From Aphelenchoides besseyi (taxonomy: Eukaryota; Nematoda; Chromadorea; Rhabditida; Aphelenchoididae), in contig JAMPIQ010000002.1 of the NCBI GenBank assembly GCA_024699855.1, positions 12,462,001 to 12,526,000 of the forward strand: a stretch of DNA of 64,000 nucleotides. Direction: 5' to 3'. This document shows positions 27,265 to 39,370 of this stretch, piece by piece. The stretch's first letter is position 1. Every line of letters begins with the position of its first letter. The notes under the pieces are model-generated. The model worked only from the letters and a program-made list of their open reading frames with translations, was not told the origin of the DNA and did not search any database. The position numbers were made by a program, and so were the translations under genes.

Positions 27265-28855
27265 CTAAGCTTCGCTTGCATCATCACCAGCATCATCTAG
27301 CGGACCTGAAACAACGTCGATGTAATGTAGAAGATAAAGTGATGATCAAAAAAAGAAATGTTTCGTAGGAGTCGAAATGAAACTAATTTTCCGACTTCAC
27401 AACAAACATGAAAGTTGTTTTCGAATGCAAGAACACGTGGTTAGAAGAAAATGAGTTTGAGGTGAATTCACAGAAACGACAGTTCGAGAGTTTTGAACGA
27501 ACCGTAAAAATGGCAGTTTGAAAGACCAGACACATAATACAACACAAAGACAGGACGATACACTCAGCTTGCCGCTGTTGTATCTTCATCGTCTAAAACA
27601 AAACGAGGACGATATTCGATAAATTTATTAGCAAAAAACTCGAATAAATGTTTTCGTTCACTCACCTTCAATATTCAGCGTAAGTTCGACGTTCGCTTCG
27701 CCTGCATCGTTTTTGATGTTGCAGGTGTAAGTGCCGCTGTCCTTTGCTTTGTAGTTTTTAAGTTCAAGCAGCGCGGTGTAGGTGTTGGAGCCGCCGTCCG
27801 AGCTGCTGCTGAATTTGATTCGACTCGATTCCTTCATCTTTTTGCCTTTGGGATTCAACCAAATAACCTCGGGATTCATATCTGCCTGATAGCCGATGTC
27901 GAAAACGATGGCTGGATCGCCGGAATCGGAAGTCTTTTGAAGAATTTGCGGTTTTCGAGTGAAAGTTGGAGCACCTTGTGGAACTGAAATAAAGGTCGTA
28001 TGTCAGTATCGAATGTTGATAGCAAACCTTCGAATTTCACCGAGAATGTTGCGGTCAATTTTCCCGATTCGTTCTTGGCCGTACACACGAATTGTCCGGC
28101 ATCCTTCTCCTTTTTGGGTTCAATGATTTCGAGAGCAGCGTAGTACTCGTTTGGATTCGCTTCTTTCGTAATGATCTTATAACGTTCGGATTCGGCGACG
28201 ATCTCGTCTCCTTTTTGCCAGACGAAAGTTGGTTTCAACAACGATTTGGCTTTGAACTCCATGACCATCACTCGGCCTTCATCCCGCGAGGAAATCTGTG
28301 GTTTTTCCAAGAAAGTCGGGGAACTGAAGCCGGTGAGTTTGAGATTGAAGTTGGCGTTACCCTTTCCGAAGGGATTCACAATTGCGCAACGGTACGAACC
28401 CGCATCGCTGTCGGCCAAATCCTAAAATCGTGTTTTTAATTGTTAACTTTAGGTTTGCGTACTTTGATTTGAAGAGTCGCCGAATATGAATCGCCACCTT
28501 TGTTCACGGTTTTGAACGTGAATCGTCCGCCGTCTTTCAATTCGTTCTGAAAAAGTCTATTGAAAATGATTTTGTTTTCACATTGTTTACGTTTTCGTAG
28601 TGCCATTTGATGTCGGGCAACGGTTGGGCTTCGAGGAAACACTCAAGTTCAAGAGAACCATCGTCATTTTGTCTCGCCACAGGTTGTTGCGGGAAATGAG
28701 GGGCCTTACCGTCCGGCATGGTTTTCGATGCTACTGAAATGAAAATAAATAAGTTAATTGAAGAGTATGCTACTGGAACACGCATTGATCTCCAATTAAA
28801 CATTAAAAAAACCTTCATTGTTTGGATTAAAAACGCGCTCAAGATCACTACTCAT
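27265..28855 (-). CDS. dim-1: DIM-1 three-Ig muscle protein
   Basis: Exons 28855-28813, 28733-28591, 28546-28463, 28421-28028, 27983-27666 and a last exon, either 27305-27265 (340 residues) or 27592-27564 (336 residues). Three I-set Ig domains are visible, with core C...W...DxGxYxC motifs: [16 protein letters not shown] with SDAGSYRC, then [10 protein letters not shown] with KDAGQFVC, then [11 protein letters not shown] with KDSGTYTC. The stretch [20 protein letters not shown] is the conserved start of nematode DIM-1. In C. elegans DIM-1 lies between dense bodies near the muscle membrane and stabilises myofilament attachment, and the gene has short and long forms. The short-form start MSSDLERVF was chosen because it splices in phase 1 onto [10 protein letters not shown]. 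Two alternative acidic C-termini are possible. Confidence 0.88.
27564..27592 (-). other. dim-1: Candidate alternative last exon of dim-1
   Basis: An acceptor (GTTTTAG) is followed by a phase-1-compatible exon encoding DDEDTTAAS and a stop. It competes with the exon at 27305-27265 ([13 protein letters not shown] and stop). Both join in frame to the same donor at 27666. One of the two may be fortuitous. Confidence 0.5.
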
Positions 28856-30523
28856 TGCTGCGTGAGTGTTTAACCGCCCAGAGATACAAACAATTTAGCC
28901 AGAGGTGGAGATCTCGACTGGATGAGTGTTGGGTAGATGCTTAGTCGTGAGTACGAGGCGCTTCCTTCGCCAATTGTTCTTTTCGTTTGTCTTGGCCGAA
29001 GAGCGGAGGTTTGGACCACGGATCAAAAAAGAAGATCCGTCGGCCGTCATTTCGTCGGCAAAGCCGTCAAATCGACAAGCGTAATCAGGAAGGGCACGGG
29101 AGTTTTTGGATCGAGAGGAAGCCAATTTACAACTCTCAAGCCCGCCTACGCAATAGAAAATGAACGAGGCGGCCAATCACCTTCATAATTAAACGCGTTG
29201 ATTGTTGTTGTTTTTTCTAGTGCAATGAAACTCGTCAACCAAATGGTCGGCAGCTTTCGCTCAGAGATTAGTAAGCTTAAATCAACTAATTGTAAACTTT
29301 TTGTTTTTGTACTGAAACTACAATCTAAAGTCGTTGTAGAGTTGATCTTTCGCTCTTTTCGACTGAATTTCTACAACCAAGTGGTTGAGCAGATTGCACG
29401 AAAAATCGTTTGGTTGCAATAGAACCGAAGACAATTTCCACGGACCAGAACATGCCATCACAGATATGATAAACAGGAGTTTGAAGAGACTTTGATTTCA
29501 AAACTGTGAAATGGGCTTTGATTCGTCGTTCGAGCAAATGAAAAGCACGCGAGAGGTTAAATAACTGAAAATGTTTAGCAAACAAAAAGCCACTGTTGTA
29601 TGCAGATCAACGTGTTTCCGTGTGTTTGACGCGAAGAAGAAACGCGGTTGATTGCTAAGTCCACGGATTCCTGCTCCGTCGAATTTCATTTAGCCACCTG
29701 TGCGGTGGAACCCGTTGGCGCTGTTTTCAAAGACGTGGATGTTGCTCATCACTAAACTGATCCGCAGTTGTCCTCCAAATTCTCGCCGTTTTTATCCTGC
29801 TACCCGATTTATCACCTCAAACACGACAACAAGAGACCTAACGAGCAGTCGATAAGCAGCCACGGGTCACTGTTGTTTGCACCTTCTGGCCATCGAATTC
29901 ACTCCTTCTCCTCCCACACACATGTTTAAAAATGGCCCAACAAATTTGCTCGACAATCAAAAGACCACAAAAACATTCCCGAATCAGATCGAATCTCTTC
30001 AGTTAATCTCCGCATTAACCGCAGCCATCTTCTACTATTTTTAGATTCCCTTAAACGTCGTGTTCCAAAAAATAAAACAAAACATCGAAACCAACCGTTC
30101 GTTTGCTGATTGTTTTCGTCGAATCGCTGCTCCGTTGTGTACACGTTGGATTTCATCGCCGCATATCTGGAATCTGAAAGCCCAATATTCTCAATTGTCC
30201 TCCTCATTTTCACGGCAAATTTGTTATAATCGAAAGAACTTTTCTAACCCCAAAAAGTCGAATGAAACCATTTTCTGCACAAACCGATCGGAAGTCATCT
30301 CCGGTTAACATTTCGAAGCTCGAAATAACTCCGATGAAACAACACAATAACCGCGTTACAAAAAGCCCAATTTGCAGACCACACACGACGCGTAAACCAA
30401 ACGAAAAACCTGTCCATCAGAATTGCTTTTGAATCGCTTTTGGGTGGTGCGACTCCTTGCAGGGTCTCGGTTGTCCCCGAAATTGGCCAACGGCTTCTGA
30501 GCTTATCTAGTGCTGAGATCTAC
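28856..30523. other. dim-1 upstream or intronic region
   Basis: About 1.7 kb with no supported coding exon. Short frames on both strands (for example 28895-29176) lack domains and splice logic. It probably contains the promoter of the short dim-1 form. Confidence 0.4.
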
Positions 30524-30910
30524 GTCTTATTGGAGGTCGAACATCTGTATCTGGAGCCTGAAACACAAATCTTGTAAAAGACAAAATGAACGGGACAATC
30601 AACTAAATTTGTTAACAACAACCTTCAAATTCTTCCTCGGAAACTCTCATATGCTGCATGTTGATTTGTTGTCTTATTGTACTCGTTACTACGACGAAAT
30701 TTCCACTTGCTCTTGGATCTCGTTGCTTTGAAATGCACAGTTTATTACACGTACTGACCGTGAAGATTCTCGCGGCTCGAGATTCACAATCGAAGTACTC
30801 GTCGACGTGAGTTTGCTCAGATGGTATCGATGGAAGTTCGATTCTGCAACCAAATACGGCATTTTCGTTGATTGATGTGTTAGCTCCTGTATTCTATCGT
30901 CTTTTTGCAT
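30524..30910 (-). other. dim-1: Candidate long-form 5' exons of dim-1
   Basis: A 156-nt exon from the ATG at 30910 to 30755 (MQKDDRIQELTHQSTK..., donor GTACGT, phase 0) can join an exon at 30557-30524 (acceptor GTGTTTCAG; APDTDVRPPIRR; donor GTAGAT, phase 1), and that joins the shared dim-1 exon at 28733 in frame. C. elegans dim-1 also has a long form with its own N-terminus. A second frame across the first exon is open too (EQTHVDEYFDCESRAARIFT), with a final GAAG donor that also fits phase 1, so the exact exon choice is unsettled. Confidence 0.35.
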
Positions 30911-31476
30911 TTCCTGCTTCAGCTAACAACAGTTAGCGTTCTAAGCCTAAGTAGATGACTTCAATTTGTTTTCCGCATCGAATTGCCAAGAAAATAGTCT
31001 TTCATTTGATGTTTATTAGTTCATCAAAGACGCTAAAAACTTCTCTGCGCAAGTGCCATTTGACTTGGTTCAATTTTGCGAGAAGTTATAGGCCGCAGCT
31101 TCGTTAGTGATCACAGAGTTCTTCGCTAAGCACATGCATGATCTCAACGTCGCATAGGACAAAAGACATTTAGTCGAAGCAAGATGGAATAGAATGGATA
31201 ATCGTAAAATCGTGATATCTTTATGTCGCAGCGTCTATGTACATAACAGTGAATTTTGATTTACACTCAAAAGATTAACCGTATCAAACAAAAGTCGTCG
31301 TTTTGGTCATAAATTAACAAAAAACATGAAAATAATTAACAAACAAAAAACTCATTTGGCATTAAAACATTAAAATAACATTGAAGTTCACTCGTAAGAA
31401 TTCAAAACCTAAGTTTAAAAATGTTTTAATACCCCTCAGAATTTAAACGGCAGAGAAAGACTGGAACTCATAACTG
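30911..31476. other. Stretch between dim-1 region and S2P
   Basis: Very AT-rich, consistent with 3' untranslated sequence of the site-2 protease gene. TTTATT at 31012-31017 is a possible minus-strand AATAAA. No gene seen. Confidence 0.4.
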
Positions 31477-33657
31477 TTATCTCATATAAAGAAAAAGCTT
31501 TACAAATCCAATCAACAGATTTAACAGAAACACCATCGTGCCCAAAAAGATGGTCGTTGAAGTAATGCGATTCCTCGTACTGAAATTGATATTCGCAGCT
31601 TTGAGACTGTAAACTTACTATGCTGAATGGTTTGCGAAGAAATAGTCGACTACCGTATAACAAAGGAATTGACCGTCCAAACCGTAGCATGGAACCGAAT
31701 TGAGAACACCCAACGAAAGCGAGAATGTAATCAGATATTGGCCAAACAGCTCCATTGAATCAGCAATCCATACGGGTACCCAGTGGAATCGAGGAACAAT
31801 TTCTTTCACTTGAACTAAGTACGCAGGCTAAATACAGTTTTCTACTAAACAACCTTTTGAATTTACCTCAGTCACCGGTCCAACAAACAAAACAACGTCT
31901 TTTCCACCACTCAACTCGAATGATAGCAACTGAGTTCCGTTATACAAACTTGGCGTTACACAGACGTATTCGTCTTTCACATTCGTCTAAAATGTCTTCA
32001 CAATTCCGATGAAGTTTCTTTAACATACAACTCCACGAATGCACATTTGTTGTTTTGTGACTAAACGAGCAGGAAGACACGCGTAGTTTGCTTGCACGTG
32101 CATGTTGATTGTCGTTCGATTTCTGTTGGTGATATCAGCACCCAATTCCGACTTGGGCATAGGTAGAACCAAACGTTTACTTCGAATAGGACGATTCTGA
32201 ATTCAACGTTTTGATTCGCTTGGCAATAAACTTACTTCTGGAAGCGAATGATTTTTACCATAGAAACCCAACGACTCGCTTAATTTTGCTGCGGCAGTCG
32301 TTGAAAGTGGCTGTGGTGCTTGGTTGTGATACTGATCTTCAGCCGGTTTCTTTGTCACGTAATCGAAATAATAATTGAAACACAAATGTGATGAGAAGGT
32401 TTCATTCGAAAACCCTTCGCAGCACTGGATTTCATCTCCGTATTGTTTCACATAGTTTGCTGATGCTAACATTGGCAGAACATCGTCGTGTTTCATCAAA
32501 TAACCCGAATTCGGTCCGTTTTTCCTCAAATTCTCAAGACACATCATCCAATCTGATGCATTCCGAACTTTACAACCATTGACGGCCGTGACTACGGATC
32601 CAGGAATGAGACCTGTTTTGCCGTACAAGCCGGAACTTTGCTCGACATCTTTAATGATAACTCCAACGTTCGTTGTGTATAGTGGAAAAAGAAACAACGG
32701 CATCATTGAGATAATAAGAACACCAACAAGTGCCAACACCACATTATGAAATATTCCAGCGGAATAAATTCGCAGTTTTTGAGCTAAAGATGCACGATCT
32801 GAAAAATGAAACTGAAATTTGCATATGAAGTTTTCAACTCACTCAATTCTTCTGTATCCAGCTCCGTGAATGCTCCCGCATAAATGGCAAGAAGAAAGAA
32901 ACCAAAGCCATTGAGACCAACGTTCGCACACAAGGCTGCCATAGCATGACCCAACTAAAAGCAAATTAGAATAAAAAATTCTACTTTGCCCACCTCATGA
33001 AGTATTCCCGCAAATATCAAAACGATCATAAACATCGGAAGGTGTGAAATAGGAATATTAATGCCCAAAACGGCGGGTATGAGTCCAGCTGAAATAACAG
33101 AACGTATTGAAAAATAGGATGTTTAAGACTTACTTTGAACGTGGTTTTGATATGGAACGTAGGTTATGGCGCTGGGAAGAGCTCCAAGTTCAGCGTGCTC
33201 ATAGATTCCTTCCGAGTTAACCCGAACGGAAAAAAGCCACGAAAAAATACCCCCATCTGACCATTGCCATATTGAGATCCAATTGAGAATTTCAGTGAAC
33301 AATAACCAACACAAGTACAAGGGCATCAAAAAGAAGAAGAGCAGAGCAATTAGCGTTCCGATTGTGAACCATCCGGTCACAAAATGTGAGAAACGACTGC
33401 TCGCTGACCATGTTTGAAATGTTTTGAACGGAGAGTAATAGCGATGATTGTGAAAACGTGTCCAATAGAATCGAATCTAAAACTTCTTTAAAACTCTTCA
33501 TTCGAATTTCTTTGTTTACTTGGAACGGCGAAACCACTAGACTGTGTTTCTCCACAAATCGACAATACCATTCGATGTTCCAAGCTCGAAGAAGATAGTC
33601 GAACAAAAACAATCCACACCAACTCAAAACAAACGTACTAAACGCGGTTGACAACAT
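31477..33657 (-). CDS. MBTPS2: Membrane-bound transcription factor site-2 protease
   Basis: Intramembrane zinc metalloprotease that cuts SREBP and ATF6-type precursors in the Golgi after site-1 cleavage. Exons 33657-33520, 33476-33134, 33088-32994, 32954-32843, 32798-32236, 32196-32029, 31986-31867, 31827-31619 and 31579-31477 give 616 residues (human S2P is 519). The zinc motif HExxH appears as GILHELGHAMAALCANVG, split by the intron at 32993-32955. The third metal ligand is in the family LDG motif, VLNSVPCYGLDGQFLCYTVV. Many hydrophobic spans are present, with a PDZ-like luminal segment (TGLIPGSVVTAVNGCKV). The last exon (TIFLGTMVFLLNLLIGFVKL) supplies the final span; stopping at the in-frame TAG in the previous intron would remove it. 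All catalytic residues expected for the family are present. Confidence 0.93.
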
Positions 33658-34086
33658 GACATTCTTGAAAAGACGTTCAACAAGTTTGGCTCACTTGTTG
33701 TTTCATTTCCGTATGATTATAGGAATTTGAGCTGAGCGAAATTGAATACTGGTGAAGTTATTGTCATCTAAATCAAATCGTTTTGCAATACACTCTCGTT
33801 CGATTACTGAAAGTAGTTTAAAGCGTCATTAACGCTTATAACAACACAACGACCAAAACTTTCATTAAATCGATTTATACACGTTATCCAAGTTGATAGT
33901 AGATGATTCGGAACCCGATTTAAAGACAAATTAAAACCGATAAACAGAGCAATTGAAGACTAAATTCAACGGCAGAATAACTGGGATTGCGGTTTAAAGC
34001 ATGTGGAAGAAATAGACCGTTTCGAAAAGAATATAACCTTGCGTTGAGATGATGTAATGCGATTGGATAAAAGAAGGTATTCAAAA
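33658..34086. other. Intergenic stretch
   Basis: AT-rich region between the acid phosphatase 3' end and the S2P start, both on the minus strand. No gene, RNA or repeat recognised. Confidence 0.5.
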
Positions 34087-35569
34087 TTAGAATTCAATGT
34101 CACCATTTTCAACCAGAAGTTTGTAGTTGGGACTTCGATTTTGCACGCACATCACACGATAACGATGGGCACGCACAATTGTAGCGATCATTACAATGAC
34201 TGATACCATCGCAGCAAAAATCAAATCTAAATTCACGATGTCAAACAAACTACATTGTAAATTGCACTTACAGAAATAGAAATGAGGAAAAACTACTTGA
34301 TAAAGACCACATTCTTCTGACCAGTTCGTGGGCAATACGTTAATCGATGCGTGAATCAACTCGTCCACTCTACATGGACTCGAACATCGCGGTAGTTTCA
34401 ACTCGTAAATGTCATTGGAATTTGTGTCGTTTTTGTAGAAAATCTAAAAGCCAATCAATTTTAGTTTGTTAGAAAGTTATCTTACTTGTACAATGTAGCC
34501 ATCAGTTGTGTTGTGCAACTCAACAAAAATAGCCGTCGCGTACTCCGGAAACATGGTCGGTGTGATATCGAAACCGGCGAGAACGGCAGCAACCGCCGTA
34601 TCGTGTGCCGAATAGACGTAAAGTTTTTCTCTCGGGTCAACTCGACCGATTGAATAACTTTTGATTCTGTTGACAATCTCGCCGAATAGAGGACCTGCTC
34701 TCAATCTTTTTAACAAAGGAGATCCATACAAATGAGAAGACGAAAAGTGATAGAGTTCAAAGATTTGTTTACGTATCGTCTCATTCACCCAACTTGGCAA
34801 TTGATGATCTTCAGAGTGGCAAAACTAAAAGTTTACATTTCGAAACTAATCAAAATTTGTATCTTACTTCTGCCCACAATGGATCAAAGAGTTTCCACAT
34901 TTCACGAAGTCGCATTGGCGTATTGTTCGTATAACCGGATTTCATTCCCAAAAACGTTAGCAATTCACGACTATCATCCTCAACTTTGCGAATCTCATTG
35001 CTATTATAAACCATATCTTCTTCGGAATCCGCATGTGGACAAGCGGCTCTATCATACAACTCCTGAATGCAAATGTCACAAATTTCCATGAAACCACTTA
35101 CTTTGTCTTCGTGTTTGGGCATCGTGTGAACAGGAATCGGTCGCCAATTGAGACCTTCAACGAACTGTTCGCTTTTGTCGGGCGGAAACATTCCTGCAAG
35201 ATTCGCTTGTGCCGATGCAAGAGTTCGATTAAAATCCGAACTGCGAATGTAAACTTCGAATGGTGAGTAATGTTTGGAAAGAAAACCGTCATAACGAGCT
35301 CGAATCAACCGACCAAGAGCGTATTGTTGTTGAAGTCCTTTGCGTGTTATTTCTCCGAGACCATCAGCCCAAGTTTCAATTCCATTTTCTTTGTCTGTTG
35401 GAATCAGAATCGACGGACTTCGATCGCCGTGTCTCCATACGACATGAACGTGCATCAACGTGTTCAACTCGCCGCTCACACTAACACCTTTTACGTTGAA
35501 ATTCGTATCGCAGCTTATGAATTGGATGAGCAACGTTGAGATCGTAAAAATTAAAAATTCATGACGCAT
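34087..35569 (-). CDS. Histidine acid phosphatase, membrane-anchored (ACP2-like)
   Basis: Exons 35569-35102, 35062-34868, 34824-34486, 34443-34272 and 34226-34087 give 437 residues. A signal peptide (FLIFTISTLLIQFISC) is followed by the catalytic RHGDRSP motif (MHVHVVWRHGDRSP) with the nucleophilic histidine, and later the general-acid HD motif (VYSAHDTAVAAVLAG). A C-terminal membrane span (LIFAAMVSVIVMIATIV) and short cytosolic tail (YKLLVENGDIEF) follow. This is the layout of lysosomal acid phosphatase ACP2; YKLL fits a YxxL/phi endocytic signal. The enzyme would hydrolyse phosphomonoesters in lysosomes or at an apical membrane. The 39-nt intron 35101-35063 is open in frame and would add false residues (VSGFMEICDICIQ); removing it restores HEDK-ELYDRAACPHA, the family pattern. 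The first ATG at 35569 was used; an upstream TTG is not needed. Confidence 0.9.
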
Positions 35570-36230
35570 AATATCGAACAAATACAGGGGAATAAGCGTT
35601 AATTTGACTCAACCGAATAGCCGATACGACGTTCGAACCCAAACAATCACGTTCCACAAAAAACATGGAACGCAGCTTTCGCTCTTCACCGAAAGGTTGT
35701 CGGCGTTTGAGAGTCCAGAAAGCGGGCGCAGTTTGAGCCCAACGGTTGTATACCGCTCATGGTCTTTACGTGTTGTACTCACACTTGTTAGTTGAAACAT
35801 AATCGTTCTACGCTCCAATCGAACTTCCGTTAAGGAATCGAAAAATGAAAAACGATCTTCGTGCTCGGTAATCGTGCTTGCAAATTCACCGGAAATCTCT
35901 ACCACTAAATGAACGACCAATTAACGTCAAATAATTACAATCCACGGTTTCTACACAAATTAAAAAGCAAATCCAATCGTTTGCTTGTGCTGCGGCATTC
36001 GGAGACCTCACATATCGTTTAAACGAGTTTCCGTTTGAGTTGATGTCAAAGAAGCCAGGAATTAATTTATTCTCTTAACGAAGCATATGTTTTGACAAAT
36101 TCTCTTGGGCATTCTATCCGCAATACGAAATTAAGAGCAGATATGAATACGCAGCGTTTGTTTGATGTTCGATTGGTTTGTTATGATCATGAGTCCTGAA
36201 AACTTTGTATTCTTTCGAACATTACAGTCT
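35570..36230. other. Intergenic stretch
   Basis: Between the SVOP stop and the acid phosphatase start. TTTATT at 36066-36071 is a minus-strand AATAAA, 160 nt past the SVOP stop. The open frames at 35609-35920 on either strand have no domain. Confidence 0.5.
36066..36071 (-). terminator. Poly(A) signal for the SVOP-like gene
   Basis: AATAAA on the minus strand, about 160 nt downstream of the transporter stop codon. Confidence 0.45.
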
Positions 36231-38167
36231 TCATTTCACCTGCATTTGACGACCTTTTGTTTCGATGGGCAACGATAAGGCGGCAACTAATCCCAACAAC
36301 GAAGTCGTACCGTAGACAGCAATCGGAATGTAGAGCGAATGTCCGGATGCAACCTGGGCGACAAACGGTGTGATGATTGCACCCAAACGAGCCATAGAAC
36401 TCGATGCACCCAAACCGATTGCACGCAATGTGGTCGGATAGACCTGCAATAGAGTGGATTGACATTCGAACGAAATCCGAACAAACTTCAGGAGTGTAGA
36501 CGTAGACACATTGAAAAGCTCCCGAGATGAACGCTCGTGCAATAAAAATGAACACCGTAACCCATCCACTAAATCGAACACTTTTAATTGATTTTCTTCC
36601 TTTCTTACCGTCCCATACAAAAGAATAACAAGAGCATGAAAAATGAGTAAACTCCAAATTCAATAGCCATTGTCTTCTTTCTCCCGAACCATTCGATTAT
36701 AACCGCCGTGACAATCAAGCCCGGAAACTCGGACAAGGTGGTTGAAAGAAGATCGATGTAATCTTTTTGAACCAACGGACGACAACCAGTCAATGAGTTG
36801 TTGTTCGGTTGACCACCATGACAATTGTCTTCCGATTGGAAAAGCACGGTCGTAAACAAAACCACACCGTAGTAACAGAATGCATTCACAGCCCTGTAAA
36901 TGTCAATATTTTAAGCACTAAAACAACATAACTGACCAAATGAACCAAAGAAGAATTGTGGTTTTGAAAAGTTCATCAACAAACAAATTCGAAACGTTTC
37001 CTCGATAAATGCTTCCCTAAAATTAGTATGTTCAAAGAGCAGTGCAAATTGCTATTTAACATACACTTGTTTTAGTGGACTCAACTAATTTGCCCGGAGG
37101 CAACTTCTTTCCGTTGTGGTGGGCCACTTTTTGTAATATTGCATAAGCTTCCTCCGGCTTTCCAGATGCCATCATGTATCGTGCACTTTCTGGCAACCAC
37201 TAGAAATCGTATAAGTTCGTAGACAAAGTTATAACTTACAAAACAACAAATTGCAAAGATGAGTAGAGGAAGAGAACTAAACAGTAAAAGCCATCTCCAT
37301 CCCATGGTTTCCATAATAAATAAGGCGAGAACAGCTTCAAAAGCAGCTCCAACGGCCCAAAACGATTCAATTAAAACCACACATTTGGCACGTTGAGCTA
37401 ATGGTAAGAACTCGGCGTAAAGCGTGACTCTAATCTCAATCTTATACTGTGATTACTATCCTACTTACGACTGCGGAACCCCACCGATTCCGATGCCGGT
37501 TAGACCGCGAAAGAAAAGCAAAGTCTTGAAATTTGGAGCTACGGAACTCAATGCACCCATCGAAAAGGTTAAAAGTGCCGAACACATCAAACCCTTAAGA
37601 ATATTCAACTCAAATCAAACGTTTGTCTGTTTACCGTGCGACGTCCAAAGCGATCACAAATTTTACCCCAAACCGTTGAACTCAGCATCATGCCCGAAAA
37701 TACGACGGTGGTTATCATCGCTTGCTCAACTGCCGTTATTTCCCATTCACAGTATAAGGCCGGTGATAAAATCGATAGAATCATCATTTCCATTGCATCA
37801 GCCATCCAAGCGAGGCCAGTCAGAAAGGAAAGTGTTAATTGGAACTTTCCGAATCCAAGAAACTCGACTGCTTCATCAACCGTAAATGAGTCACCTGATG
37901 GCATACTCGTTCCTTGACCTTCTTCGTCGTTCGATCTGTTCGCATCGTCCGGCTCTTTGATTTCAAGCATATCCCCGTCCAAACCTTCGTAGCGTACGGC
38001 AACACGTCCATCGTCTCCGCCGGTACGCAAACTAAAGAATTTCAACGTGGAGTTATACGTGTTATAAAAACCCACTGCTTGATTATACTTTTTGCCGTAA
38101 GATTGGAGTACGTGTCGGTCAGATGGGAAGCTTCTAAAACTTCGGTCAAAAACGCTTTGTCACCCAT
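36231..38167 (-). CDS. SVOP: SVOP-type (SV2-related) major facilitator transporter
   Basis: Exons 38167-38076, 38031-37635, 37593-37469, 37429-37240, 37199-37065, 37016-36937, 36893-36609, 36568-36487 and 36443-36231 give 532 residues, close to human SVOP (548). The family stretches are unmistakable: [97 protein letters not shown] and LPIETKGRQ. The MFS A-motif equivalents are [12 protein letters not shown] in the first half and [10 protein letters not shown] in the second. It has about twelve membrane spans and a hydrophilic N-terminus. The substrate of SVOP proteins is unknown; they bind nucleotides and sit on synaptic vesicles in vertebrates. The first exon is inferred from splice phase (GTGGGT donor), so the N-terminal 30 residues are less certain. 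The intron ending at 37594 has an AAG acceptor. Confidence 0.93.
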
Positions 38168-38755
38168 GTCAAGTTCAGAACAGAACCTAAAGCTCGTGTT
38201 TATGGAGTTCGAGTCCACGATATGCAGAGAGCGCAATTTAAAAGGAAATTGGAGCTGTCGGGTGTATGGAAGCCAATGGCATTATAAGATTGGCAAAAAT
38301 TAGAATTGGATTTGACACACATTTACGGCCAAAAGCGTATTATGCGTCGCATGACATGCAAAAAAGGAGGCTAAAACGATAAAAATATGTATAAGCAATT
38401 TTGTGGGGTACAAGTTTAATGAGCACAAAGTGAAACACCGACTTTTATTCGCGTCGAAAATCCGCCTATGGACACGGTCGGCGTGCATGAACACTAAGAA
38501 CGATGAGCTTTCGTGCAATGCAAGGCAGCGGTTGCCATTTTCTTTTTTCCTTCCTCTTCACGTCGTTGTGCCCAAATCGACCGAATTCGTTGGCTGAAGC
38601 CACACGTCGTCCAAACTCCGACGCGCACCAGGACTCGTTTTTTTGTTTTGGCCTCAAGGTTTTGTCAATTCATTGCGTTCAATTTTCCCTCCTCTTTCGC
38701 CGAGTCCTCGACTAGTTTCCATCAATGGACGTCACTTTATTGTCCTTTGACCAAT
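38168..38755. other. Divergent intergenic region SVOP/SRP9
   Basis: Upstream region shared by the minus-strand transporter and plus-strand SRP9. Short open frames at 38300-38785 overlap on both strands and have no domain. Confidence 0.5.
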
Positions 38756-38965
38756 ATGATTAACCGAATCGTGAGTATCTTTTAATCTGTTATCCAACTT
38801 TTCCTTAAGTGGAAAGATTTTTCAAGAGTCTCAACGACAAAGATGACATGTCGAAATGAAAGTTGACAACACGAAATTGGGAGCTTAATAACACGAGAAT
38901 ATTCGTTTTTCTTTTCTATTTTCCATTCTTCCACTGACTTTAATTGACTTCTTTTTCAGTCGGGC

Positions 38966-39259
38966 ATGGATTCTGTAAAAGGTGGAGAATACACGAATTT
39001 CGAGGACTTCAACGAAGACGTCCAAAAACTCTTGATTCACTCGCCAAAAGCGTTTCGGTTTGTTTCGCTTATTTTAGTATTCATTTCGATCTTCAGCTAC
39101 ATTATTAAACCCGTTCACAAAGAAGCCAAAATCGTAATCAAAGTGACGAATGACATCAAGTGCCTGAAGTACGTGATTGCTCATGCTCAAGACATCAAGA
39201 AACTCGAACAATTGACAATTCGAATTATGCAGTACACGGCCGCCGAGACAGCGGAGTAA
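38966..39259 (+). CDS. SRP9: Signal recognition particle 9 kDa protein
   Basis: SRP9 pairs with SRP14 on the Alu domain of SRP RNA and gives elongation arrest during ER targeting. Exons 38966-39057 and 39097-39259 give 84 residues, the usual size (human 86). Conserved pattern: YTNFEDFNEDVQKLLIHSPK, then KIVIKVTNDIKCLKYVIAHA and QDIKKLEQLTIRIMQ, matching the KVTDDxxCLxYxxxxAQDxKKxEK signature. The 39-nt intron 39058-39096 is open in frame and, if translated, mimics a membrane span (FVSLILVFISIFS); the soluble SRP9 fold shows it must be spliced out. An upstream exon 38756-38770 (ATG, MINRI, donor GTGAGT, 189-nt intron) could add seven residues. A poly(A) signal is at 39371. Confidence 0.85.
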   Translation: MDSVKGGEYTNFEDFNEDVQKLLIHSPKAFRFVSLILVFISIFSYIIKPVHKEAKIVIKVTNDIKCLKYVIAHAQDIKKLEQLTIRIMQYTAAETAE

Positions 39260-39370
39260 TGAAATGAACTCTGAGTATCTTTCTTCTAATCATATCATTG
39301 TGTTCGCTAAGCTAGTCTTCCTTTTGTTTCCCTTTACACTTCTAAGTTGCAAGAAGACAACAGATTGAAA

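Noticed and set aside
39058..39096. Transmembrane segment in the small protein at 38966-39259
   Set aside because: It is a GT...AG intron; splicing gives SRP9, which is soluble.
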